From Cryptococcus deneoformans JEC21 (Eukaryota; Basidiomycota; Tremellomycetes; Tremellales; Cryptococcaceae): a DNA stretch of 64,000 nucleotides. The notes under the pieces are model-generated. The model saw nothing but the letters and a program-made list of their open reading frames with translations. It ran no database searches and was not told where the DNA came from. Positions 43,634-55,389 of the stretch are shown here, piece by piece (within the stretch, counting starts at the first letter, position 1; the number at the start of each line of letters is the position of its first letter). Position numbers and translations under genes: made by a program. The stretch covers positions 1-64,000 of the forward strand of contig NC_006684.1 of the NCBI RefSeq assembly GCF_000091045.1. The letters are read 5' to 3'.

Positions 43634-46589
43634 GGAAAACAGTGCTTTGTCGTTAATGGTGAAAAGAGTGAATCAAGCCACGAAGTATGGCGTGCATTCT
43701 CCTTCCATTCTCTTCGACCTTGGCCGTGAAATTTGATGTATTTATATAGAAGATGGCTGTCCCGGACACGTTGCTTGTATTCTTCATCAGATATCGATAC
43801 GGGACAAGTTGGCCACCGCCCTGCGACCGACATGGCAGCGAGGGCAGACTACGTAATGTAGGTCCGAGCCGGGCATGGCGAGTGACCGATCCTCCGTGCA
43901 GTACAGATAGTGGAGATCTGGACATTCTGGTGGGTAGATCTGGATTAGGAGCTTCTTTTTGAAGCTGACGTTCGGGATCTCAGGAAAAAAAAAGGTTTTT
44001 CGACGGCTATTATTTAGAGCCATCGAAAAGGGCGGGACGCATTTCGTAAATGTAAATGTGTTTCTTCTGACGCGTTGTTGTGTTTTGCTATCAAAACAAC
44101 CATCCCGCCATAGCCTGCCGCTCTCTATTCTCCAATTTGTACATTGTACATCTGTGCAAATACTTTGAATTGACATCCGACAGCGATCAACCATGACAAT
44201 GCCTATCTCTTCGACCTTGACAGCTCTCCAAGCTCCCTACCTGCTCTGCCCAATGAGGAAGGGACTTGCAATTATTGCGGTCCCTAAAGATCAACAATGA
44301 AAAAGTATGGACGACCCAGACAATCTTCACCGTGTTGTTGAGGGGCTGGGGATCTAATGATTATGGGAAGTACCCCCCGTCGCCGGATTTCCTTCCATGA
44401 TGCCGACACCTCACTTGTCATAAATATCCTGGCAGTCTGACAAACATGATGACCCTTCATTCGATTCTTCTTCATATTCAACCTCCCTGCACATGTTCCG
44501 TCATCATGGACGTGAGAATCGTCAGTACATTTAAGTCGGTCAAGATCGTCCAGTTAGTTCCTGAGGTCTACGAAAAAGCTGCTTGATCAACCGGATTAAT
44601 TGTCCCGATCTCAGCGTGTTACTGTTCGTTGTCACTGGACATATGTATCCGTAAGAGGTCGATAAAACCGATTACAAACTAATAGTGCACCCTTGTACGA
44701 AAGTTCTGAGGGACTTCATAGATTAAAGACAAACATTTGAATATAAGAGGCAAAAAAGTTCCTAAATCAGGTTTCTATTTCCAACAAGAGACTGCATTTG
44801 GTGATGAGTGTCTTTGAATTTATGCACAAGCATCTCGACCTTGTGGTTAGTGATGATTGGTTCGTTGGGTTGGTCCAGGATCAACTGGATATGAGGTCCT
44901 GTCGTATCTGTGAGTCTGCTATTCCGGAACATATTATGTGAAGCGGTGCAGACACAGAATCAAAGAGCAAAACTTGCAATCGAACTTCTTATTTCTCATC
45001 CTGAGAAACCAATCTCTCATCTTGTCTTAGTTGAACCCTGAGATTTGTCGATATTCGTTTGACGCGCTAAAGATTACAGATCGGTAGATGAGTGGGAGGA
45101 TGCTCATCAACGATAAGAATCTTTTCTGCAAGAGGTACACATAGCATGAAACTGAGTTTGGCGATTTTATCGCAACCTCAAATAGGTACTCGAAGATTAT
45201 GTCACTTCTCTCCAAATGAGAACGTCCAGAGAAGTGGCACTTGAATAATATGATATATTATAACAGGTTGTTGAGGAGGAGGTGGGGGTGTAGACAGTCG
45301 AAGCATTGGCAGACGACCTACAGGAACAAAAGTAGGTATCAAATATCAAATACAAAGCATACAAAAGCACTTACAGAGGCCAGCCTTCGGTCAGCCTGTC
45401 GCGCCAGCTCTCCCGGAAGTAGGTATCAATTCTCAGCTGGAACCCTATTAAACTGGTATTCTCTCAGCACGTATGTGCAAACAGTCTCATCAAATAGCAG
45501 TGTATAATGTAGTGATGAGAAAAGACCAAAAGATAACGACAGAGAAAATCTATTTAAAGGGCATAGGGTCTGGTCGAACAATGACGACCACATAGTCTAT
45601 CCTACAAACTAACGACAAACTCTAACAAGCCCCTCCATGGTGTCGATGATAGTTTTTCTTAATTTCCTCATCCACAAACTCGAAGAAAGTGGGGATCGTT
45701 ATTTTTTGCTTTCGCGCGGCGTTTGCTACGAGCGGCCTCTTGCTTAAGATCCTCCACCTTCTTTTCCCAAGGGACTACCCTCTCCCGCTAATAAATGACC
45801 AGTTTAGCGCTACGCTCACTTTATCGCGATTCGACTCACTAGAAACGCCAGACGGCCAAGAATTGAGGGGACCTTACGGTACCCTGAAGGGAGGAGCTCG
45901 TCCGCCAAAAGCCAGAGGTCAGTTTTGTGAGTGATGGACTTTTTGAGCTATCATTGTACTCAGTAAGCGTGACATTGGGGGGGGGCGGGTACAGCGGTGC
46001 TACGTGCTTCCTAGTCGCCCAGAGAGTATACCTTCAAGTCGTAGTCCGTAAAGGCGAGAGAGCTCGTCACTCTGACTCTTATGTCATCCTTTCGCGCTCC
46101 TTCCGGATACGTTCCATTGATGTCAATCGGCAGTTGTTAAAATCTTGTTTCTTTCTTTAATCACAAGAGATTTCATATGTCGACCTAGCTCTAACTGTCC
46201 CATAATGTCTTCATCGCCAGGTACAACGCCTGGTTCGAATATGTTCATGAAGTCTTAGGAGAACAGCGAATGGTCTACTGATGCATGTATCTGGAATACC
46301 TGGGCAGATTCCCATGCCAGCCTCATCGACGAGGTCTGCGGCCATCTGACATATAACGTTGACATATGCGCAGCCAATGGATCAACTCAGCTAGGGTTTC
46401 ACTTCGAAGACATGAAAACGTACTCCTTTCCCGACCCTTAAAATTTTCAAGTAACGGATACCCCGTGTCACTGCGGAATTACTTGCCTTTGGGTATAATA
46501 AAAGACTGGCGCCGCCCTTCGTGAAACCCTGTCCATTTTTATAGCCTTATCGAGACCGGCACCAGTTGGACCCATAAGGTGGTCCACTT
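43634..46589. other. Decayed, gene-poor stretch
   Basis: Nearly 3 kb with no intact gene. Short frames and pieces that look coding but lack starts or continuity (44762-44932 minus, 46123-46245 minus) suggest eroded genes or mobile elements. A G-run (GGGGGGGGC) lies near 45978. It leads directly into recognisable transposon remnants. Confidence 0.45.
44762..44932 (-). CDS. Possible 56-residue ORF or last exon
   Basis: A short ATG-to-TAG frame with the look of protein rather than noise (GPHIQLILDQPNEPIITNH, then VEMLVHKFKDTHHQMQSL). No family recognised. It could be the last exon of an eroded gene. Confidence 0.2.
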   Translation of the reverse strand: MFRNSRLTDTTGPHIQLILDQPNEPIITNHKVEMLVHKFKDTHHQMQSLVGNRNLI

Positions 46590-46868
46590 TTAGGACTCCG
46601 CAGAGTCAGCGTTTGTCCGAGCTTCCGACGCGGCGATGTACTCAGCTTCCATGGTTGAAGAAGCCGTGGTGCGTTGTCGACGAGAGTACCAGCTGTATGC
46701 CAGTTCGGTATACCACTCATGCTGGGTTTTTCCTTGACCGCTTGTGATCAGTGTGTCGTCTTTGGCATGCCCAAAGATGAGATCCCTCGCTTGAGGCCTC
46801 TCATCCAGCTCCCTGAGCAGCTCGTCTTCGAGATTACTCCAACTAACGATATACGTTGGTGGCCACAA
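46590..46868 (-). pseudogene. Ty1/copia RNase H fragment
   Basis: A minus-strand frame contains LAYSWYSRRQRTTASS followed by TMEAEYIAASEA, the signature of the C-terminal RNase H of Ty1/copia polyproteins (usually SW.S+RQ...SS.EAEY.A). The catalytic region before it is not intact and no long terminal repeats were recognised. The fragment directly abuts the KDZ fossil, so one element may have inserted into the other. Confidence 0.72.
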
Positions 46869-48690
46869 TCAATAGAGGACTGTGCATGAGAAAGAACCAG
46901 ATACATACTTCAGAGGTTTGAATGCACCTATTGTAGATGTCGCAATACATATCGAATTCGTCGTGCAGGGGCTCCAGCTCCTCGCCTGACTGTCTCGTAC
47001 GCTCTCATCGAGAACAGCGAGGCCATGACAGGCTTCCTGTTCTTCGGCCAAAAAATTCAGAGAACGCAAGGTGCCCTTCGCAGAGAATGCTCTCTTCAGC
47101 AGCAGACGTTCTTTGCACTGCGACAGGAAGGTCATTTTGAAGTTCTGATTGAAGGTTTGGAACTATATATTGAGAGGATAAGTAGACGTTGCTGATCATC
47201 GGGATAATTTGAACAACTCACAGTCCTGATTCTCCCTCTAATCGAATCGTATTCCGCAGGTTTTTATCAACCTCCCGTTCGATATTTGGCTTATATGCCT
47301 AGTGGACGCATTATCCTGTTGTAATACGAGGATTGTACCTCATCTGGCAAAGCCAGTTGTGAGTGTAGGCGTGGAATACGGCCACGCCGATCTTCAAGCC
47401 CTTTTCGGCACGCTCTTTAGATAGAAGGTTGCGCTGATAAAGAAGTTATAAGCTAGTCCTTTGCCTGATACTCACTTTGACAAGATGTGCCTCGAAATTA
47501 CAACCGATGTCGTAGAGAAGACCCAAACGGACATGAGGGTCGACATCGCGAAAAATATAGTGCACAAGAGCAAGAGGATAATACATTCTTGGGGTTGGTT
47601 GTAAGCTCTTGACTTTATCTGAAGGCTGCTTACCTTTCTCCGCTCCGGAACAAATTTATCTGCCGTAGGAGCACACACCGTGACGCCACATTATTGCAAC
47701 TAAACCTGTGTCTCCCTTGCCTTCGAATGCTTTCTTACCTGCTCCTCCATTCTTTGCCTTCCAGTTGTCGGAACACGCCTGAAAGACATCATTAACATCT
47801 ATCGTTTAGCCGAGATGATAATTATTTAGACCCATCGTCTCATCTTTTCCAACTCTAACATTGCCACCCCTGATTTAGTATACTCACCTTTGGCATATTC
47901 GACGTATTGATGAGGGAGAAAGCTTGACAGAGTGATAGTTGACGGAGTTAGTCTAGCTGCTCATTTAGATAGATGACTACGTGGTCTTTTTCGTTCAGAT
48001 TCTATACCCTATTTTAATTTCCTCTTTTGTAGCTTTCTGGTCTTTCCTCATCACTATCTTGTACACTGCTCTCTGAGACTGTTTGTACGAAGGTGCTGAG
48101 TGAATACCAGTTCAACAATATTTTGAAACTCGTATTTGGCAGCTTTATGATGCCGCGACTGAGTAAAGTTCGCATCTACAGCTACGCAGACTTCAGTGGC
48201 ACCTTCAGGAAGATCACCACCCTTACGCGGTCCAAAACAAGTGGGACACTGAGCAGCATGTTCACTTCGGAGGGACATGTCCAAGAGATTTTTGAACATC
48301 TCGTCGTCTTGGGAAACGAAATACCGGTAGACGTGAAAAGCAGCGCGTATCAGTTTACCTGGTTTCCGAGCCAATATGAAACGAGTGACAGATAAGCAGA
48401 GCGTCGAAGGTTGGAATCCACTGTATATTGCTCACATTCAACGAATCCTTAGCGTAGTATACTCCTCCTCTCTGACAATGATGAGCCCACAACGCTTTTG
48501 AGAATGCGGCAATAGCCAGTGGACTATGCTGCCAAAATGTATGCAGGAACTGCAGTAGAGAAAGAGCAATCGCTGTTGAAGGTGCCGTAGGAGAGACAGC
48601 CAGGAATCCCATTCTCAGAAGACGAACTGCTCGAGGAGTACAGCCGCACCAGTTGACCTCAGCCTTTTGTTCTGCCAATGAATAAGATTT
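46869..48690 (-). mobile_element. KDZ transposase fossil
   Basis: Four blocks of a Kyakuja-Dileera-Zisupton transposase occur in order on the minus strand. They are a CxC-type start (VNWCGCTPRAVRLLRMGF and PSTAIALSLLQFLHTFWQ, about 48678-48500), AQCPTCFGP with VAVDANFTQSRH (about 48260-48150), MYYPLALVHYIFRDVDP with VRLGLLYDIGCNFEAH (about 47600-47485), and VFHAYTHNWLCQMRYNPR (about 47400-47330). The two Asp-containing motifs are recognisable, but a stop follows PRITTG and the usual SDGEG..E block after it is missing. The element is therefore dead. Remaining frames at 46870-47200 may be the decayed C-terminus. Terminal inverted repeats were not identified. Confidence 0.75.
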
Positions 48691-49125
48691 AGCACAGCCT
48701 AATACATTGACAACAGACTCACGACGGTCGAGTAAAACGAATGTCAGTAATATTTGGAGAACTGTCTGTTTGTGCAGATACGCTGATTTGCGTGGAGATC
48801 GAGCGCCCCCGTCTCGTCCAAGAGAGGAGCTTGGAATCCTTTGCTTTCCTTGTGATGCATGACGTAAGTCCAGTAAAGATCTAATATTCTTGTCGATCTA
48901 CCCGGCGGTGATTTTCATGGTGACAGCACTTGACGGCGCCTTCAGGCGCCTTCGACGGTTTCTGCCAGATAACAACCGGTGAGTACAACGACAATGGCGT
49001 AGGGTTGATACGCGGATTTGCGTAAGTACTGCACAAGAAGAGCGACAAAGAAGCTGTTTGTTTGATCGACGAAGACGCAGACCAGGAGCGCAATATTCGC
49101 CTTAGACAAAAAGTATCGGGACCAA

Positions 49126-49415
49126 TTTGCCCGCGGACTTGTAGAGTGAGATCATGGGAATTTCAAGATAATAATGATTACCGAACGACGCATGTTCTCT
49201 TTGCAGAGTACTTGATGACTATTCATACTCGTAGTATACTGGATTTTATTTCATAATACTAGACCGATGCCCGTCGGTTACCTTTGCCTGCGGACTTGCA
49301 GAGTGAGATCATGGGAATTTCACGATAATGGTTACCGAACGACGCATGCTCTCTCTGCAGAGTATATGATGACTAATCGTAAGTATACTGATTTTTATTT
49401 CATACCAGACCGATG
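49126..49415. repeat. Diverged tandem duplication, about 157-bp period
   Basis: Bases from about 49126 to 49269 and from about 49283 to 49415 are imperfect copies. Shared runs include GAGTGAGATCATGGGAATTT and ACCGAACGACGCATG. The copies differ by substitutions and small indels, so the duplication is old. It lies between the transposon fossils and the reductase gene. Confidence 0.85.
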
Positions 49416-49611
49416 ATTATCGATGACAAATCCAACGTTCACAAGTCTAAAGATGCTGACGTGTCGGCTATAAAGATAGGTATGCCCGTCGGCTACCAAG
49501 GCTGAATATATACGTTGCGCTTGCTTACCACCCAGACTCAGCTCCTCATCCCCAACGTTGTCGATTCAAATCACAAGTACGAGTACTGCACAACCATCCC
49601 GATAGGTCAAG

Positions 49612-50972
49612 ATGGCTTCAACAGAAATCCCCACCACTATGCGAGCATGGACCCAAAATGAGGTGAACCCTCTCCGTTCTAGAACAGTATCTCGAACTAA
49701 TCCTTTCTTTCTTCCAGTCCAATTGGATCTCCATCAGCAATGTCCCGGTCCCTCCAGTGGAAGACAACCACGTGCTCGTCAAAGTCCAATACGTAGCTCA
49801 AGTAAGCTCAGATCCCGTACGGAAGTCTGCGACTCCCCAAACTGACGCTTTTCTCATAACCCAACCGACTGGAAAAGCGCCCTCTACATATCCCCTCCAG
49901 GTGTCATCGTTGGCTGCGACTACGCCGGCACCGTCATCAAACTCGGACCCAACCTGAAAACTCCCCTCAAAATAGGCGACAAGATCGCAGGGTGTGTCAA
50001 AGGCGGATCGTCAAATGCCGAAGGGTCGTACGCTCAGTACGCGGTGGTGGAGAGCGATATGTGCTTTGTCGTTCCTGAGGGGATACCTCTGGAGGAGGCT
50101 GCGACGTTTGGGATTGGGTACATGACTGCCGCTCAGGTGAGTATGAGAGTGTGTTGAGAGATGGATGTGAGCTGATACGTATTTTGATCAGGCTGTCGTA
50201 TACAGTCAGGGCAAAGCACTCCCACCAGGCGATACCAAAGTGTCTGGGAACTCTTGGTATATCGTCTATGGCGCCTCAGCCTCTGTCGGCTTATTCGCCA
50301 CATCCCTCGCCAAAGCTCTAGGTTACCGTGTCCTTGGCATCTGTTCTCCCCACTCATTCTCACTTGTGAAATCGTATGGCGCTGACGCTACCATCGATTA
50401 CCACAATCAATCCCAAGCCATCTCAGAGGCGTTGGATCTGACAGACGGAGGGGTGGAGTTTGCGTTGGATGCGATTTCAGAAGGAGACAGTTTTAGGAAT
50501 ATTGTTAAGATGATGGGCCAGAGGGGAAAGCAGTTGAATGTTATGCTGCCAGTACCGGACGACGTGCGCAAGATTAACCCGGAGCTCAAGATTGAGTTCA
50601 CAGGAGTGAGAACTTTATGGGGCGCTGTAAGTCCTTGCATTCTCCCCTTTTACGAATTGAATATTGACACATAAGCTGTAAACCTATCAGGAGTTCAAAT
50701 TTGGTCTTCGTGACTCTGAGAAATCTACCTGGCCTGCCGATCCGAATGGCAGAGTGTTCGGTGAGGAATTGTTCCGCAAAACGCCAGAGCTTGTCGCAAA
50801 GTATGGGATCAAGCCCAACCCTGTCAAGATTAGAGGTGGATTCGAAGATATAGGAGCAGGGTTGGAAGATTTGAAGGTGAGTCTTCTAATAGGGTGGGTC
50901 TTACTCTGGGCTGACAGGCGGTTATAGGATGGAAAAGTTTCGGGACAGAAGCTGGTGCTCAAAGTCGCATAA
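49612..50972 (+). CDS. Zinc-free alcohol-dehydrogenase-like enoyl/quinone reductase
   Basis: Exons by best fit: 49612-49662, 49718-49801, 49858-50136, 50192-50626, 50691-50876 and 50928-50972, giving 359 residues. The medium-chain dehydrogenase fold is clear: a GroES-like N-half (NHVLVKVQYVAQNPTDWK, VGCDYAGTVIKLG, GDKIAGCV, GSYAQYAVV) and a Rossmann half (WYIVYGASASVGLFATSLAK, LGICSPHSFSLVKSYGADA). Zinc-binding Cys/His are absent, as in trans-enoyl reductases and ToxD-like proteins that reduce enones with NADPH. The substrate is unknown. Oddly, the join between exons 2 and 3 falls at ...CTCAT|AACCC, where the acceptor should be AG. If that is genuine, intron 2 is not removed normally and the protein is truncated. 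Confidence 0.78.
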
Positions 50973-52319
50973 ACCTCTCGCTATCTGTTTGCCTGATAAC
51001 TCAGCATACGATAATATTCAATGGCAATACAGCTGTTGTCGGAAGATGAAAACAAGTGATTATATTATGATTTGGAATTCCTTCTTAGCACCCACGCTGG
51101 TCACTACGACTTGTTCCTAACCGCCTGGTTGCCAGATCGCTACCGACTTCTTTTTGTTCATTTGTTCTCGTTTCGCATTTTTACCTACTAGTTTGAATAA
51201 TTTAGGTCATTGTGTGATAAACGCTTCGCTGCCTCAATCAGTTCCACACGAAATCTACTGACCACCGACAGACAGCGCTCGGGTAAAAAGACATCAACAA
51301 TTTTCTTCTTCCTTCCATTGTACACATTAATAATCATATCCAACAGGAAGCCTTTCGTCTTCAGTCCCACTGCTCCAGAAAAGCAAAAAAGGAGCACAGC
51401 ACCCGGGATTCCCATGTATTACTATCCAAGTGCTCTTCAGCCTCACTTTTTGATCGGAGGGGGGCAGGGTACTGCACGAAGGCTATGGGCCATGAATGAA
51501 AGAAAACATGATGGTCATAATTATAAATGTGCTCAATAACTCCGCGTTACATTTAATTGCCGGTCTATATTCCTAGAGGTATGAGCTTTGAGGCAGAGCG
51601 AGTGTACCCAGCGTCAATGAGAATGGCTTTTCCAATGGCGATCGGAGCTTGCAGGCTCGCCAGCCGGCCATGTTGTGAGAAAGGAGCGGATATTTGGGAA
51701 AGGCGTCGCGACGCGTATCTAAATTTCGGATGCTATATCAACCTGATTTCCTGTCATAGCACTACATGTCCCCATGCTCTGTTGACTCCAGTTCCTCTCT
51801 TTTCTCCAGAGATATCGGGATGGGGCCTTCCTTTCCTTTCACAGTTGTCGTCTGCTGAATAAGACAGTAGCAAATCCGGGAAACTTCCGACTAGGTCATC
51901 AATTTTTCACGGCTTGCGTTGCCAGGTTGCCTTTTATATATGGCGGTACAGTTTCTCATCCCCCACTGCTCACCGCAAGAAGGTTCTATTGAAAGAAGAT
52001 GGGCGATTCTCAATCTTGATGTTGAACGAGGTCGCTGTCAGCGTGGCCACCGATGTACAGCATTTCTGACCGTTTCATTGTGGTAATGCTATATATAGAT
52101 AGATCTACGTATGACGTAAGAACGGCCGAGAATCGTGTTTGCGAGATCGTAACAACGCCTCCACAGTCGCCATCACTCTGCCGCAGTCTCGACCTCGTTT
52201 TTTTTTTTCTTTTTTTCTTTATTCCATGCTGATGATCGCTTTTCATTTCCTTTTTTTTCCATCCTTCAATGTCTACTTTGTAAATATTTATAATCCCCAC
52301 ATCTACCCAGGAAGCGTCA
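50973..52319. other. Intergenic region, no supported gene
   Basis: About 1.35 kb with only short frames (for example 51210-51539 and 51557-51862) that carry no motif. The last 150 bases are T-rich and probably the promoter of the mannosyltransferase gene. Confidence 0.45.
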
Positions 52320-54088
52320 ATGCTTCGCCGTAACTACACCCCGACACCATTAGGCTACGCCATCTTAACTTTTTTCGCCCTAATCGCTCTTTACTTTCTC
52401 ACACCCGCCGACACATCCATCTCTCTCCTGCCATCCTCATGGTCATCCCAGTCTGATACATGGGCAACACCACACGAACCTATCGGAGAAGAAGAAGACG
52501 AGCTCGATAACCGGCCGCTCCCGCTTTTACCAGAAATCTACTCTTCCGAATTCCCCGACCTGAAACTCCCCGCATCTCTACTTGCCTCACCGAAGCTCTA
52601 CCCTCTGACCTCTCGCCTCGTAACGTTCCTCTCCCGACCTATCCTTTCTCATTCGGCTGCATCGCCAGCAAATCTGGAGGGTTGTCCATCGGAGCTGAGT
52701 GATAAGCTTGTGAACCCTGATCAGTATGCCGGTGATGGTCCATTCTGGAGAGACGATGTTGATGAAGCGGAAATTGTGAGACGACGAGCAGATGTTGTTA
52801 GGTACTTGAGTGAAGCAGTAGAGAAGGGTGAACAAGTGCTGGGTCAGGAAGGAAAGACAGGAAAGGGGAGAGGGATCGTTTTGACAGGTGGTAACCAAGT
52901 ATGTCATCGCTTTAGTATTGCTGGCGGTAAAGAATAATCATCGCTGATGGCAGAACAGGACACCACTCTCCGGACAATCACTGCTATCAAGCATCTTCGA
53001 AGGCTAGGCGTCAAACTCCCGATCGAAGTGTTTCATTATTCGGACGAGCTTCATAATAAACAGCAGCGAAAAGAGATTGAGTCGCTTGGAGCGACATTGA
53101 GAGAGGCAAAGGGGCTTGAAAAGGTTGCCGGTGTATGGAAAGTGAGTCGCCCGTTTCGTACCCTTACAAGGAGCATTCCTGACCAATCTCGTCACACAGA
53201 ACTGGCAAATCAAAGGCCTCGCTCTCGTTCAATCTTCGTTCCGTGAAATTATCTACCTCGACTCTGATAACACCCCGCTTCGCTCCCCTTCTCACCTGTT
53301 CGATGCCCCCATCTACACTTCCTCTGGTCGAGCTGCATTCTGGCCTGATCTCTCCAAAGACCATCCCGACAACGCCATTTGGCGCCTGGTAGGCGAAACA
53401 TGTTCCTTGGATCTCTGGACATTCGAAAGTGGGCAGATTGTGGTGGACAAAGCGGGTAACGAAGGGATGAACCTTGCGGCTCTTATTATCGCTGCTGGGA
53501 TGATGAGGGATAGGGATTTTTGGTTCCATATGTGCGGAGGGGATAAGGATACGTTTAGGTGGGCGTGGAGGATGTTGGATATCGAGTTTGGGGTATCGCC
53601 AAGGTGGATGAGTACAGTAGGAATTCGAAATGAATTCCAGAACGGACGTTTTTGCGGACAGTGAGTCGTCTGTCGACCCGTCATTATTTACAAGTGTCTC
53701 TAACTACTTTGACTCATCTAGCTCTGTACTCCAATACGACCTCGCGACACCTGTAGGTTTCTCCCGCCCACCGCCACTCTTTGTCCACTCCAATCTACTC
53801 AAACATCTCGGCGGAGCGGGCCTCTCAAAAGGCAAACTTTTCAAATTCATCCGCCGCATGTCGGAAGACTACTCTAGTTCACCAGCACTCAACCATGCGC
53901 ACTCTTTTGTGTATGATGGGATTGCAAGAGGGATGTGTTTGGATTTGGACTGGCACGAGGATACACCGCAAGAGGTGAAGGAAGATGTGAGAGTGGAGAC
54001 TTATGCGGTGGGGCAGGAGGAAGGCGGGGTGTTTGATGGATTTGAGGATGCATGGTGGGAAGAAGGAGGACGTGTTGGAGGGTGGTAA
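52320..54088 (+). CDS. GT71-family Golgi mannosyltransferase (MNN2/MNN1-like)
   Basis: Exons are 52320-52898, 52959-53141, 53200-53660 and 53722-54088, giving 529 residues. It is a type II membrane protein with one anchor at about residues 12-28 (LGYAILTFFALIALYFL). The catalytic part shows GIVLTGGNQDTTLRT, LPIEVFHYSDEL, and a DxD-type metal motif IIYLDSDNTPLRSP (about 272-285), followed by FWPDLSKD and ESGQIVVDKA. This is the layout of the fungal alpha-mannosyltransferase family containing Mnn1 and Mnn2. It probably extends mannan or capsule-related glycans in the Golgi. Linkage specificity cannot be told. Confidence 0.85.
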
Positions 54089-54215
54089 AACATAGAACGA
54101 GGAGCGAAGAAGTGCATCTCATTCTTTTAGATAGCGTATGTTGTTATTCCCGGATGATCTTGTACCAATCATGTTATATCGTGCGTACAACACTTTTGTT
54201 TTCAATCTTTCAGTA

Positions 54216-55172
54216 TTAGAAACCAGACCTATCCATCCACTTCTCAACCTCTAATCTCGCCCCCTCCGATAAGCCACCATTTTCCAGCCCATCCGTCACC
54301 ACCACCTCCACCCCCTTACCACTTCGCCCACCTAACCATCCATGCCTGTTCGGGTTTTCCCCCACATGATCGCGCACCAACCTGTTACTGGTCGATAGCG
54401 CCGTCATCCGAGTCTGGGAGGTGATCAACAAGATAGGGAAATGAGGCTCATATCTAAACTTGGGCCATTCCCACCCTCCCTTCTTATCACCTACCGCCCA
54501 ATCAGCCAAACCCCCACCATTTCCCTTTTTTCCTCCCTGCCCGGCACTTCGAGGATCCTCATCTGGCAGAGGATCAACCAACACTAACCCGCTCGCCGGG
54601 AAATCTTCGATAAAAGCCTGTGCAAGCAGTGTGGATATCCCTCGCGCAAAGATGATAGGTGGGAAAGGAATGGCCGAGAGACGTACTTGCGAAGAAAGGG
54701 CGGTGGTCATTTGTCGGAACGGGGATTCATCGGAAGGGAGGGATTGAGGAGGTGGGGCAGTTATATCGATCTCGATGGAGGTGTATCCTCTCTCGGCAAA
54801 CATACCTGACCAGTCTGCCCATCTACATTAAAAATCAGATTACATCAGCTAGTTTCCTTTTCTTACCATAATTGAGCTAAAGGATGTGACTTTCGAAAGT
54901 CGCGATTTGACGAAATAAACTTACTCTCCCTCTTCTTCCACATCTAGACCCTTCGCTCTCAGAAAGACAACAGGCCAAGGACTCTCTCTCGTCGCCATTG
55001 GTCCCGGTTTACGATACAAGTATCTGGTGCATTTTGCTTCTGTCGCTTTGCCGGCTGTGGTGGAAAAGAGCGCGAGAGAGCGCAAGGGAAGGACAGCGGT
55101 GAAGCCGAACGAAAGGAGAAGTGGACGGTAGCTGGTGAGCATGTGGCGAGCACGAGTATGGAACGTTGGCAT
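54216..55172 (-). CDS. Alpha/beta-hydrolase-like protein
   Basis: Two minus-strand exons, 55172-54925 and 54822-54216, joined across a 102-nt intron, give 284 residues. The N-terminus is Arg/Ser-rich and hydrophobic, possibly a mitochondrial targeting s​equence. WPVVFLRAKGLD, YTSIEIDITAPPP, PPIIFARGISTLLAQAF and SGLVLVDPLPD follow the strand-helix order of alpha/beta hydrolases. The nucleophile position reads RGISTL, so a classical GxSxG is not present and catalysis is doubtful. It could be a non-enzymatic relative. It points away from the F-box-like pseudogene and toward the mannosyltransferase gene. Confidence 0.68.
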
Positions 55173-55389
55173 GGTGCAGACGAGAAAAGGGATATGATAG
55201 AAAGACAAAAAAGGAGAGAGAAAGAGTTGTATAGCGGGTAAAATGGATGCGTTGGAGGTTGAGTGCAGTTACGTCACAGGTAAACAACGTATACCCAGTC
55301 GAAAATAATTGACCGACCCTGCCAGATGCTATGCGAGTCATTCTGTATATCTCATGTACTATGCTCCAGTCCTCTTCGTAAGATAAATC

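Noticed and set aside
46230..46250. GGTTCGAAT box resembling a tRNA B box
   Set aside because: No cloverleaf partner was found around it, and the sequence reads more naturally as part of a decayed coding relic on the minus strand.
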